Assembly (NCBI GenBank): GCA_964605775.1
Contig: CAZSDU010000019.1
Coordinates: forward strand, 1-59,609
DNA length: 59,609 nucleotides
Direction: 5' to 3'
From: CAZSDU01 sp964605775
GTDB lineage: Bacteria > Bacteroidota > Bacteroidia > Bacteroidales > FEN-979
The notes beneath the pieces were generated by a model. That model ran no database searches, had not been told where the DNA came from, and was given only the letters and a program-made list of their open reading frames with translations. Position 1 is the stretch's first letter, and each line of letters begins with the position of its first letter. This document shows, piece after piece, positions 51,612 to 59,609 of this stretch. The position numbers were made by a program, and so were the translations under genes.

Positions 51612-51641
51612 AAATAAAAAAACCCGCCATTACAGCAGGTT
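51611..51641 (-). terminator. Intrinsic terminator of tRNA-Ser
   Basis: On the minus strand AACCTGC and GCGGGTT (one G-T pair) form a 7-bp stem with a 7-base loop, followed by TTTTTATTTT. It starts 3 bp beyond the tRNA 3' end and touches the stop codon of the convergent lipoprotein gene. Confidence 0.7.
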
Positions 51642-51643
51642 TG

Positions 51644-51731
51644 CGGAGAGACTGGGATTCGAACCCAGGGTACACTTTTGGCGTACACACACTTTCCAGG
51701 CGTGCTCCTTCGACCACTCGGACACCTCTCC
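51644..51731 (-). tRNA. tRNA-Ser(GGA)
   Basis: 88 nt on the minus strand. Acceptor GGAGAGG pairs with the 3' TCTCTCC (one G-U), G is the discriminator base, the anticodon loop CTGGAAA gives anticodon GGA (reads UCC/UCU), the long variable arm has a perfect GTGTAC-type stem, and the T loop reads GGTTCGAATCC. The CCA end is not encoded. It is the only RNA gene of the translation apparatus in the window. Confidence 0.95.
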
Positions 51732-51738
51732 GAAGAAG

Positions 51739-51770
51739 GTGTGGGTTTGGGTGTGGGTGTGGGTTTGAGG
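51739..51770. repeat. GTGTGGGT-type repeat upstream of tRNA-Ser
   Basis: Imperfect copies of a GT/G-rich hexamer-octamer (GGTGTG, GGTTTG) begin 8 bp from the tRNA 5' end. Strong G-strand bias on the plus strand. Confidence 0.7.
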
Positions 51771-51798
51771 GTGCAAAGATATTAAAAAATCCGGACTG

Positions 51799-52827
51799 TC
51801 AAACAGTCATCTCCCCCCTAAGCGAAGTTTGCAGCAATTGACGGGTTGAATCAACAGAATACCCGCATCCAAGAAGATGCATCATTTTCGTCACCGCTGA
51901 TTCCGTCGTTATATCATAACCCCCGATCACGCCAAGCCGGCTCAGTTCAGCACTGGTCTCATATTTGCCCATTTCCACGGTACCACCCTTGCACTGGGTC
52001 ACATTCAAGACAATGATCCCCCTTTTCACAGCTTCCTCCAACTGATCAAGGAACCAGGGTGCAGTCGGTGCATTCCCCGAACCAAAAGTTTCCAGGATAA
52101 TACCTTTCAGCCCTTTGGTGTAAAGGATAGCTTCCACGGCATGTGGACTGATACCCGGGAATAATTTCAGAATGGCAATATTGTCATCCAGGTCCCGGTG
52201 AACTTTCAGTTTCTTAAAATTTGGTTTTAGAATCAGATTTTGATGGTATTTGATATGAACCCCGACTTCGGCAAGCAGAGGATAATTGCCCGACATGAAT
52301 GCCCCGAAATGCTCGGCATTCAGCTTACTGGTTCGGTTGCCGCGATAAAGTTTGTTTTCAAAACAAAGGGCCACTTCCGGAACGATAGGTGTATCCACTT
52401 CCTTGGCACAAGCGATTTCAATGGAATTGATGAAGTTCTCCCTGCCATCGGTGCGAACCATCCCGATGGGTAACTGCGAGCCGGTAAAAATTACTGGTTT
52501 GTTCAGGTTTTCGAGCATAAAACTCAGGGCTGAAGCAGTATATGCCATGGTATCTGAACCGTGAAGGACCACAAATCCATCATGGTTCTCATAATTTTTT
52601 CCGATCACATCCGCCAATTCCATCCAGAAGGAAGGATTCATATTCGAGGAGTCGAGTAAAGGCTCGAACGTATAAAATTCAATCTGGCAGTTAAAATTTT
52701 CAAGGACCGGAAGATAACGGTAAAGGTTATCAAATGTCAGGGGCCTCAAACTTCCTGTCTTAGGATCCTGAACCATCCCTATGGTTCCTCCGGTGTAAAT
52801 AACGAGAATAGACGTTTGATTTATCAT
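51799..52827 (-). CDS. ansA: Type I (cytoplasmic) asparaginase
   Basis: The 342 residues are a complete L-asparaginase: first active Thr in VIYTGGTIGM, the second site in LHGSDTMAYTASALSFML, the Lys of the FTGSQLPIG region and GGTVEMGKYETS. It lacks a signal peptide, so it is cytosolic and hydrolyses asparagine to aspartate and ammonia. The palindromic repeat copy 2 lies 52 bp upstream of its start. Confidence 0.94.
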   Translation of the reverse strand: MINQTSILVIYTGGTIGMVQDPKTGSLRPLTFDNLYRYLPVLENFNCQIEFYTFEPLLDSSNMNPSFWMELADVIGKNYENHDGFVVLHGSDTMAYTASALSFMLENLNKPVIFTGSQLPIGMVRTDGRENFINSIEIACAKEVDTPIVPEVALCFENKLYRGNRTSKLNAEHFGAFMSGNYPLLAEVGVHIKYHQNLILKPNFKKLKVHRDLDDNIAILKLFPGISPHAVEAILYTKGLKGIILETFGSGNAPTAPWFLDQLEEAVKRGIIVLNVTQCKGGTVEMGKYETSAELSRLGVIGGYDITTESAVTKMMHLLGCGYSVDSTRQLLQTSLRGEMTV

Positions 52828-52878
52828 GTTTTTTTATTAAAATGAATACTATCAGAAAGTATATCGCCTATCGCCTAT

Positions 52879-52918
52879 CCTGCCTGCCGGTTTACCTGCC
52901 GAAGGCATGGCAGGCAGG
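52879..52918. repeat. 40-bp palindromic repeat, copy 2
   Basis: Outer arms CCTGCCTGCC and GGCAGGCAGG are perfect reverse complements; inside lie GGTTTACC and TGCCGAAGGCA, so it can form a three-armed structure. Copy 1 is at 38341-38380 with two changes. It lies 12 bp beyond the tatD-like gene. Confidence 0.88.
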
Positions 52919-52929
52919 CGCCCATCACC

Positions 52930-53703
52930 TCAAACACTGAATAAAGATAATGCATTTTTTGTGGTAAGGTCAGCGACTTCTTCCAGGGGGAGCTGTTTGA
53001 TTTCTGCAATTTTTTTCGCAATGAGTGGAATATAAGAGGATTCATTACGCTGACCCCGATGAGGAACAGGGGGCAACCAGGGGGCATCCGTTTCAAGCAG
53101 AATGCTTTCAAGCGGGATTTCAGCCACCACCTTTTGCAACTTAGAATTTTTGTAGGTTACAACTCCTCCTATCCCGACCATGAAGCCATAATCGATGGCT
53201 TTTTGTGCTTGTCCCGTATCTCCGCTGAAGCAATGAAAAACACCCCGGAGTTCCGGATTATTTCTTTTTCCAATGATCTTCAGGGTTTCTTCCATGGAAT
53301 TACGGGTATGAATGACCAGGGGTAAGTGATATTGCAGGGACAGATCCAACTGGTATTCGAAAGCTTTCACCTGCTCCTTTTCAAAGGTTTTGTCCCAGAA
53401 AAAATCGAGTCCCATTTCGCCAATGGCACAAAAGTTATGATCAGGATCCGAAAGATGTTTTTCCACTATGTCCAGTTCGTTCCTGAAATCGGCTTTTACC
53501 GAAGTGGGATGTAGTCCCATCATCGCATGACAAAGACCCGGGAAAGCAGTCACAACATCCATCATTTTAGCATGATACAGTGAATCAATGGCCGGAAGCA
53601 GAAGCCGAATCAACCCCTGTTGTTTTGCTCTGTTAATCATTTCTACCCGATAGATATCGAATTCTTCCGCGTAAAGATGGGCATGGGTGTCGGTGAAGTT
53701 CAC
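52930..53703 (-). CDS. TatD-family metal-dependent hydrolase
   Basis: The 257 residues show the TatD DNase-like barrel: HxH in DTHAHLYAEEF, Glu in AIGEMGLDFFWD, HTRNSMEET, GVFHCFSGD and LETDAPWLPP. The family has metal-dependent nuclease activity. The start is the GTG at 53703 (VNFTDTHAH), which is the normal N-terminus. Heptamer repeats of ATTTACG lie directly upstream. Confidence 0.93.
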   Translation of the reverse strand: MNFTDTHAHLYAEEFDIYRVEMINRAKQQGLIRLLLPAIDSLYHAKMMDVVTAFPGLCHAMMGLHPTSVKADFRNELDIVEKHLSDPDHNFCAIGEMGLDFFWDKTFEKEQVKAFEYQLDLSLQYHLPLVIHTRNSMEETLKIIGKRNNPELRGVFHCFSGDTGQAQKAIDYGFMVGIGGVVTYKNSKLQKVVAEIPLESILLETDAPWLPPVPHRGQRNESSYIPLIAKKIAEIKQLPLEEVADLTTKNALSLFSV

Positions 53704-53706
53704 TGA

Positions 53707-53738
53707 ATTTACGATTTACGATTTTAGATTTACGATTT
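53707..53738. repeat. ATTTACG heptamer array
   Basis: Units at 53707, 53714 and 53728 are exact, the unit at 53721 is ATTTTAG. It lies 4 bp before the TatD start, in the 54-bp gap to the GT9 gene. Confidence 0.85.
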
Positions 53739-53757
53739 GTCCAATGTCCAGTGTCCT

Positions 53758-54750
53758 CTATCCTGCATCCTGTTTCAAAAACTCCACCACCGGCTTTATT
53801 TCAATGGCCATCATACACCTGAAATGCTTTTTCGGACAGATTCGATAACCCAGTTTGCTACAGGGGCGGCAAGGAAGACCGTTCACTTCCGCGATACAGG
53901 AATTCCCTTGCCATTCTTCCGGGAAGTAAGGGTACATGCCAAAGGCGGGGATGGTATTGCCCCAAACCGATACCATTCTTTTCCGGAAAGCGGCGGCAAT
54001 ATGCATCAAGCCGGTATCATTGCTGATCACCGCCTCTGCCTGACGAAGGAGAGAAGCCGACTGGTTTAGTGTATATTTTCCACAGGCGTTGAACAGAATT
54101 GATCTGTTTGAAGCAACAATGCGATCACCTCTTTCCTGGTCTTCCCTTCCGCCTAACAAAATGACAGGTCGGGATAATTTTTTTCCGAGCTCAGCCAGTT
54201 TTTCTGTCGGGAATATCTTGGTGTTGTGCTTACCCCCGATAACGATGGCAATAAAGCCATTCCTGTGTGTTGCCGGCAGTGCCATCAGATCCACTTCCTC
54301 ATGGTCAGGGATGAAATAATCCAGCCCCTGCCCATCATTTTTGACATTTAATTTTTCCACAGCCCTGAAATACCGGTCCACAATATGAACGCTTGGGAGA
54401 AAATTGATTTTCAGGTTCACGATCATCCATTTCCGGATATTCAGTTTTTGAAAAGAAGCTGAACTTACCCCCATGCTCAGCCTTACAAATAAAGAACGGT
54501 AATTTTTATGCAGATCAACTACAAAATCAAAGCCTTCCGATTTCAGTTGCGGGATCAGTTCCCTGAAATTTTGGTCATAAAGCCAGATCTTGTCGATGTA
54601 GGGATTGGCTTCGATCACAGGTAAAAATTGCTGCTTGGTCAGAAAATGCACTTTTACATCCGGAAGCTGCTGTTTCAGGCAGCGAATAACCGGACTCGTC
54701 AACACAATATCCCCGATAGAACTAAACCGGATAACCAGAACCTTCTTCAA
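53758..54750 (-). CDS. Glycosyltransferase family 9 (heptosyltransferase-like)
   Basis: The 330 residues follow the ADP-heptose:LPS heptosyltransferase fold: VIRFSSIGDIVLTSPVI at the N-terminus, HFLTKQQFLPV, ILLGGREDQERGD, and the donor site AVISNDTGLMHIAAAF. Members add heptose or related sugars to lipopolysaccharide; the true sugar is unknown. CPKKHFRCM near the end is a Cys-rich tail seen in this family. It is the second gene of a minus-strand run with the MBL hydrolase. Confidence 0.9.
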   Translation of the reverse strand: MKKVLVIRFSSIGDIVLTSPVIRCLKQQLPDVKVHFLTKQQFLPVIEANPYIDKIWLYDQNFRELIPQLKSEGFDFVVDLHKNYRSLFVRLSMGVSSASFQKLNIRKWMIVNLKINFLPSVHIVDRYFRAVEKLNVKNDGQGLDYFIPDHEEVDLMALPATHRNGFIAIVIGGKHNTKIFPTEKLAELGKKLSRPVILLGGREDQERGDRIVASNRSILFNACGKYTLNQSASLLRQAEAVISNDTGLMHIAAAFRKRMVSVWGNTIPAFGMYPYFPEEWQGNSCIAEVNGLPCRPCSKLGYRICPKKHFRCMMAIEIKPVVEFLKQDAG

Positions 54751-54762
54751 CTTGTTACTTTG

Positions 54763-55401
54763 TCACCTGATAAATGGATTATTAACCTTCTCATACCCGA
54801 TGCTCGTTTCCGGCCCATGGCCAGGGTAAACAATGGTTTCGTCGGGCAGGGTAAAAAGTTTTGTTTTGATACTTTTCATCAATTGTGCAAAATCCCCTGA
54901 TGGCAAATCAGTACGACCGATGGTTTCCTTAAAGAGTACATCTCCCGTGATGACAAAGCCCTCTTTTTCACTATACAAACAAATACTCCCTTCTGCATGA
55001 CCAGGAGTGTAGAAAACCTTCAGAACGGAATTCCCGAAACGGAGTTCATCCCCCTCTTCCAGAAATTGCTTAGCCAGCGGGGCTGGAGGAAGGCGATAAC
55101 CGAAGGATAGGCCGATTTCTTGAACCATCTTTAACATGGGTTCCCCTTTTTTATGGTACTGTGGAAGAACATGAAAAGTCTCGGCAATAAAATGATTTCC
55201 CAGCACATGGTCAATGTGACAATGGGTGTTGATATGATGCGTAAGGGTTAGTTGATGGTTTCCGATGAAGTCAGTCAGTTTTTTTCTTTCTTCAGGCTCG
55301 CTACAGGCAGCATCCACCAGCAGGCATTGTCCCGTTTCATCAAATAACAGATAAGCATTGACCTGGAAGCTGTTAAATATAAAGCATTTGGTTTGCATCA
55401 T
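54763..55401 (-). CDS. MBL-fold hydrolase, glyoxalase II-like
   Basis: The 212 residues hold the metallo-beta-lactamase motifs: INTHCHIDHVLG (HxHxDH), the metal His of YTPGHAEGSICLY, Asp in ITGDVLFKETIGRTDL and the last His in VYPGHGPETSIG. It resembles small glyoxalase II-like proteins; thioester or sulfur-related substrates are possible. The TGA is 12 bp upstream of the GT9 start, and the sequence GTTACTTTGTCAC between them is like the octamer units at 24767. Confidence 0.9.
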   Translation of the reverse strand: MMQTKCFIFNSFQVNAYLLFDETGQCLLVDAACSEPEERKKLTDFIGNHQLTLTHHINTHCHIDHVLGNHFIAETFHVLPQYHKKGEPMLKMVQEIGLSFGYRLPPAPLAKQFLEEGDELRFGNSVLKVFYTPGHAEGSICLYSEKEGFVITGDVLFKETIGRTDLPSGDFAQLMKSIKTKLFTLPDETIVYPGHGPETSIGYEKVNNPFIR

Positions 55402-55697
55402 GGAATATCAGTAGTTAAAGTGTGCAAAGTTAGGGAAAACCCTTAACTTTGAATACCCTTAACCATTCAAGATGTCTTATCATGAGAATTTCCATGTCAA
55501 TGAGGTGATCAGGGACACGGTTTGTGAGGCACAGCTAACCGGAAAAGGTTTTATTAAACATATTGTATATGAGCCGGGTACAGGTATTTCCAGGGTTTTT
55601 GAGATCAGCACTTTGGTTTCCTATCACCTGAATGGGCAATAAAGAAGGCTGAATTTTCCATACCTTTATGCCTGTATTCCGGATTCCCTGACCCCTG
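55402..55697. other. Intergenic region with one possible small gene
   Basis: This 296-bp gap between the divergent MBL and propeller genes holds only the 56-codon frame at 55472-55642. I see no terminator, repeat or clear promoter in the rest. Confidence 0.6.
55472..55642 (+). CDS. Possible small protein or gene start remnant
   Basis: A 56-codon frame, MSYHENFHVNEVIRD through VSYHLNGQ, with normal codon use and mixed polar/hydrophobic make-up, including a strand-like VYEPGTGISRVFEIS. It has no signal or membrane helix. I recognise no family. It may be a genuine small cytosolic protein or the beginning of a larger decayed gene, since the next gene starts 56 bp later in another role. Confidence 0.35.
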   Translation: MSYHENFHVNEVIRDTVCEAQLTGKGFIKHIVYEPGTGISRVFEISTLVSYHLNGQ

Positions 55698-58600
55698 GTG
55701 ATGACAGCGAACGTCAAACATAATTCTGCCGTTTTTAAACCATTAACTGTTTTGCTGTTGGTGGTCATCTGGAATTTTTCCCTTCCGGCTTTTTCACAGT
55801 TCTATAATGGTTCCCAGCTGACTTTTGGGAAAAGCCGGGTGCAATACAATGATTTTCTGTGGACCTATTTCCGATTTGATAAGTTTGACACTTATTTCTA
55901 TCAGAATGGAAAAGAACTGGCCCAGTTCACCGCTGAATATGCCGATAAAAACATCAAGGAGATAGAATTGAATCTGCAATCGAACCTGGAAGAAAAGATA
56001 CAATTTATCATCTTTAATAATTTATCTGATCTGAAGCAAAGCAATATCGGTTTATACAGTGACTGGGAATATTATAATACAGGGGGCGTTACCCGAATCA
56101 TAGGGGGCCGGGTGTTGGTGTTTTTTGACGGGCATTACGAACATTTTGAACAGCAGATCAGGGCCGGCATTGCACAGGTCATTCTAAACAACATGATGTA
56201 TGGAAAGGGAATCGGGGCCCAGATAAAAAACAATGCGATTTACACCATGCCGGAATGGTATATGAATGGCCTGATTTCTTATCTGTCGAGAAAGTGGGAC
56301 CCGGAGATTGAAAACCATGTGCGGGATGCCATTCGGAGTGGACAGTATAGGAAATTCAACAGCCTTAGCGGGGAAGACGCCACTTATGCCGGTCATTCCT
56401 TCTGGCATTATATTGCTGCAAAATTTGGCGCTGCTTCCATTCCCAACATTGTCTATATGTCACGACTTAGCCGGAATGTGGAAAAGGGTTTTCAATACGC
56501 CGTGGGCGCTTCTTTCAAAGCCGTAGCGGAGGAATGGCTTGGTTTTTACCAGGATCTTTACAGCCTTCAGGAAGCGGGACGAACCCTTCCTTCGGGCAAG
56601 CTGCTTAATCCAAGAAAAAAACCCGACCGGGTCTTCAATCAGATTAAACTGAATCCTGAAGGCAGTAAGGCAGCTTACTGCACCCATGAACTGGGAATAC
56701 ATAAAGTCTTTCTCCAGGATATTGAAACCGGAAAGAAAAAATGGATCTACCGCGGAGGATACCGCCTGGCCGATCGTCCCGATGAAAGCTTTCCCATCCT
56801 TGCCTGGCACCCCAGCGGAAAAATCCTGGCCATACTGACGGAAAGAAAAGGAGATTGTTACCTTTATCTGTACAATATTGAAGATAAATCATCGGAACGA
56901 CAAATTCTTTATAATTTCGATAAAATCCTCGATATATCCTATTCCGGTGACGGAAGCCTGCTGGTGTTTTCAGCGGTCCAGAAAGGACAATCAGATATCT
57001 TCGTTTACAATATTGCCTCAGGATCACATGAACAGATTACTCGGGATATCTATGATGACCTGAATCCAAGGTTTTACAATTATTCCAGCGACATTATCTT
57101 TTCTTCCAACCGGACCAATGACACCTTGCGTTATAATGAAATGATAGCCCCTGAAAAGCTTCAGTTTAATCATGATATCTTCCTTTACCATTACAGCAGT
57201 AAAAAGAATGTATTGCAACGACTTACCCTGACACCGGAAATCAATGAGGCTCAGCCCATGGCTTACGGCGAAGGATATTTTACTTTTCTGGGAGATGAAA
57301 GCGGCATTGTCAACCGCTACCTGGCCCGTTTCGACAGCGCCATCTCTTTCGTGGATACCACTACCCATTATCGTTATTTCACTTCTGCTTTTCCGGTGAC
57401 CAACTATTCACGCAATATCCTGGAACAGGATGTTTCCATGAAAGGGGCTAAAATCGCTGAAATTGTACTGATGAACCGGAATTACAAGGTGTTTTCCGGC
57501 GACTTGATTCGTCCCGGACAGGTGGAAAAAACCACACCAAAACCGATCTGGTTCAAAGAACAGAAATCAAAAGTGTCTGAAAAAATAGCAGTGGAACAGT
57601 CAGCCGACAGTATCCGGCTGATCGAAAGTATCAAGTCATTAAAAAAACAGCGTTTTACCTCTGTTCGCGTTAGTGAAGTCATCAGAGAAAAACAACAACG
57701 GGGAGATACCCTCTCCCTTCCGGTCAGAATTACAGATCTGGGAAGAATTCCGATGCAGGGAGATTCCGGATGGAAAGCAGTTCAGATGGCAGGAAGTAAG
57801 GTTAAGGATACCCTGAATAAGTATAAAAGCGCCAAGCAACTGAATTACAATGTGGAATACTACATTGATCAGATGGTGACCCAGATCGATTTTACTTACC
57901 TGAATTTCGCTTATCAACCCTTTACCGGAAGTTCCATCCCCGTTTTCATTAACCCGGGGCTGAACGGCTTGTTCATGGTAGGGATCACCGACCTGATGGA
58001 AGATTATCGCATTACAGGAGGAGTGAGGGTGAACTTTAACCTCATCAACAATGAGTATCTATTCAGCTATTCCAATAACCGCCGGCGTCTGGACCACCAG
58101 ATTACTTTCCATCGCAAGGCGGTCGAAGAATATGGATACTATTCCATCATCAGGCATAAAATCCATGAATTATATTATGTAGCCACTTACCCCTTTACCC
58201 CGGTGTTGAATATCAAGGGTACTGCTTCGGTTCGCTGGGACAGAGCCGTATATCTCTCCACCGACCAGATCAACCTGGCTGAACCGGATGTTAACCAGGT
58301 ATGGGGCAGCATCAAAGGAGAGCTGACCTACGACAATACCAGGAATCTGGGACTTAACCTTTATAAGGGAACCCGGTATAAAATTTTTGGGGAATATTAC
58401 CAGATGGTTAATGCCAAGGCTAATCATTGCATTGTTCTGGGCTTTGATTTCCGGAATTATCAGCGGGTTCACCGCACTCTGGTTTGGGCCAATCGCCTGG
58501 CTGCAAGCACCTCTTTCGGCAGCGACAGGCTGTTGTATTATATGGGTGGAGTAGATAACTGGTTGTTCCCGAGTTTCAATATTGACACTCCTGTTTCCCT

Positions 58601-59030
58601 GGATCAGAATTATGCATTTCAAACCCTGGCTACAAACATGCGCGGGTTTAACCAGAACATCCGTAATGGGAGCAGTTTTGTGGTTTTTAATACGGAACTC
58701 CGATGGCCTGTTTTCAGGTATTTTTATAACCGCCCAATTCGTTCCGATTTCCTGAATAATTTCCAGATCGTGGGTTTCGGCGATATCGGTACGGCCTGGA
58801 ACGGGATCAGTCCCTGGTCGTCCGACAACCCGCTTTTTACCCGTTATATATACAGAAATCCTCTGTTCATCAAAGTGGAAATGCAGAAAGATCCCCTGGT
58901 GGAAGGCTTCGGGGTAGGAGCCAGGACCCGGCTCTTTGGCTATTTCCTCCGGGCCGATGTGGCCTGGGGTGTGGAAGACGGAAGGGTCAGGAAACCCGTG
59001 TTTTATTTTTCATTAAGCCTGGACTTTTAA
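55698..59030 (+). CDS. Large secreted propeller/beta-barrel protein with degenerate peptidase-MA domain
   Basis: The 1110 residues have a signal peptide (PLTVLLLVVIWNFSLPAFSQ). The N-terminal 280 residues resemble peptidase-MA-like domains of Bacteroidota, with MPEWYMNGLISYLSRK where active members have a WxxEGLAEY-type segment, and no HExxH, so it is not a working protease. A TolB-like propeller follows (ILAWHPSGKILAI, DISYSGDGSLLVFSA, LNPRFYNYSSDIIFSS). The last 350 residues are an outer-membrane barrel ending PVFYFSLSLDF. It may be a surface receptor or scaffold. The domains are by appearance; no named family is certain. Confidence 0.75.
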   Translation: MMTANVKHNSAVFKPLTVLLLVVIWNFSLPAFSQFYNGSQLTFGKSRVQYNDFLWTYFRFDKFDTYFYQNGKELAQFTAEYADKNIKEIELNLQSNLEEKIQFIIFNNLSDLKQSNIGLYSDWEYYNTGGVTRIIGGRVLVFFDGHYEHFEQQIRAGIAQVILNNMMYGKGIGAQIKNNAIYTMPEWYMNGLISYLSRKWDPEIENHVRDAIRSGQYRKFNSLSGEDATYAGHSFWHYIAAKFGAASIPNIVYMSRLSRNVEKGFQYAVGASFKAVAEEWLGFYQDLYSLQEAGRTLPSGKLLNPRKKPDRVFNQIKLNPEGSKAAYCTHELGIHKVFLQDIETGKKKWIYRGGYRLADRPDESFPILAWHPSGKILAILTERKGDCYLYLYNIEDKSSERQILYNFDKILDISYSGDGSLLVFSAVQKGQSDIFVYNIASGSHEQITRDIYDDLNPRFYNYSSDIIFSSNRTNDTLRYNEMIAPEKLQFNHDIFLYHYSSKKNVLQRLTLTPEINEAQPMAYGEGYFTFLGDESGIVNRYLARFDSAISFVDTTTHYRYFTSAFPVTNYSRNILEQDVSMKGAKIAEIVLMNRNYKVFSGDLIRPGQVEKTTPKPIWFKEQKSKVSEKIAVEQSADSIRLIESIKSLKKQRFTSVRVSEVIREKQQRGDTLSLPVRITDLGRIPMQGDSGWKAVQMAGSKVKDTLNKYKSAKQLNYNVEYYIDQMVTQIDFTYLNFAYQPFTGSSIPVFINPGLNGLFMVGITDLMEDYRITGGVRVNFNLINNEYLFSYSNNRRRLDHQITFHRKAVEEYGYYSIIRHKIHELYYVATYPFTPVLNIKGTASVRWDRAVYLSTDQINLAEPDVNQVWGSIKGELTYDNTRNLGLNLYKGTRYKIFGEYYQMVNAKANHCIVLGFDFRNYQRVHRTLVWANRLAASTSFGSDRLLYYMGGVDNWLFPSFNIDTPVSLDQNYAFQTLATNMRGFNQNIRNGSSFVVFNTELRWPVFRYFYNRPIRSDFLNNFQIVGFGDIGTAWNGISPWSSDNPLFTRYIYRNPLFIKVEMQKDPLVEGFGVGARTRLFGYFLRADVAWGVEDGRVRKPVFYFSLSLDF

Positions 59031-59031
59031 G

Positions 59032-59499
59032 ATGAATCCTGTTGACCCGCGCATACTGAAATTCATTTCTGAGCATCATATCCTGAACCTGGCCGTTTCA
59101 CGCGATAATCAGCCGTATTGTGCCACCTGTTATTATGCCTACATGCCGGAACAGAACCGCTTTATCTTTACTTCCGACCATGATACCCGGCATGTGAAAG
59201 ATGTAGTGGAAGGCAGGAATTACCATGCTGCCGGAACCATCGCCCTGGAAACCAGGATAGTCGGCAAGATCCGTGGCATTCAGTTTACCGGATTACTGGA
59301 AGAGCTCAGCGGGGAACCGCTCAAAGAAGGCAGGGCAGCCTATCTCAAAGCTTTTCCCTTTGCCCGCCTGATCACCCTCCACCTCTGGTCCCTCACTCCC
59401 GGCTTTATCAAGATGACCGACAACCGCCTGGGATTCGGGAAGAAACTGATCTGGAAGCCTCTGCCAGAATCTACCGACTTGCCGGCTATCATAGTCTGA
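59032..59499 (+). CDS. Pyridoxamine-5'-phosphate-oxidase-like small protein
   Basis: The 155 residues have the split-barrel flavin-binding fold of YhbP-like proteins: LAVSRDNQPYCATCYYAYM at the N-terminus, FIFTSDHDTRHVKDV, and the final GLLEELSGEPLKE. Binding of a flavin or related cofactor is typical; substrate is unknown. It follows the propeller gene by one base and may be co-transcribed. Confidence 0.82.
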   Translation: MNPVDPRILKFISEHHILNLAVSRDNQPYCATCYYAYMPEQNRFIFTSDHDTRHVKDVVEGRNYHAAGTIALETRIVGKIRGIQFTGLLEELSGEPLKEGRAAYLKAFPFARLITLHLWSLTPGFIKMTDNRLGFGKKLIWKPLPESTDLPAIIV

Positions 59500-59609
59500 T
59501 TTTTGTTCAAATCATTCCCTGAATCTATTCCTTAGGGTTCATTTTTCGAGAAATATTCCATACCTATCAAAAATGTTATTAACAATTTGTCAACAACCAA
59601 CTGTCTAAT
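59500..59609. other. Window end without a feature
   Basis: 110 bases after the last gene, A/T-rich, without an open frame of use or a clear terminator. Confidence 0.6.

Overview
The window looks like chromosomal DNA of a Bacteroidota bacterium, probably Bacteroidales-like. Two secreted proteins end in type IX secretion (T9SS) type A sorting domains, several genes have TAnnTTTG-type -7 promoter elements, and the order acpP-fabF-rnc-IPExxxVDY-like gene is typical of the phylum. I see no rRNA, insertion sequence, prophage or CRISPR array. There is one tRNA, a tRNA-Ser(GGA).

Layout: (1) 1-5758, minus: the N-terminal part of a secreted repeat protein, and a very large BNR/beta-helix/T9SS protein split by one in-frame TAG. 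(2) 5911-15339: a purine/molybdenum-hydroxylase island. The minus-strand operon is xdhC-xdhA-xdhB-ygeY-ygeW. It faces a membrane-NTPase fusion gene and a mocA-like cytidylyltransferase whose 3' ends overlap. (3) 15390-18718, plus: Tat-exported DUF362 protein, DUF6599-like protein and a histidine kinase. (4) 19036-26162, minus: PqqD-like protein, ATP-grasp ligase, fold-III PLP decarboxylase-like enzyme, urea-transporter/M23-peptidase fusion, TPR/beta-barrel protein and TPR protein. This tightly packed set is the best candidate for an undescribed biosynthesis-and-envelope system. (5) 26249-30445, minus: lipoprotein, mrdA (PBP2), rodA and an HMA-AraC regulator directly upstream of region 4. (6) 30510-49098: mostly housekeeping genes (LuxE-like, SRAP, acylphosphatase, rsmI, a two-component pair, pgi, purN, acpP, fabF, rnc, UbiB-like, pheS, cyclophilin, tdk, dusB, CPBP protease). 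(7) 49190-59499: Omp85-like barrel, a stretch of gene remnants, a lipoprotein with a Fibrobacter-type domain, tRNA-Ser, asparaginase, TatD, GT9, an MBL hydrolase, a large propeller/barrel protein and a flavin-binding-type small protein.

How parts fit: XdhA/B with XdhC and MocA form a molybdopterin-cytosine-dinucleotide hydroxylase and its maturation set. YgeY and YgeW are the accessory hydrolase and carbamoyltransferase homologue often found with anaerobic purine breakdown, but the other genes of that pathway are not in the window. In the candidate system, the ligase and decarboxylase could make a small amide that the membrane and barrel proteins handle; this is inference.

Between genes the window carries unusual short tandem repeats (7-16 bp units), some of which contain the stop codon of the neighbouring gene, and two copies of a 40-bp palindromic repeat.
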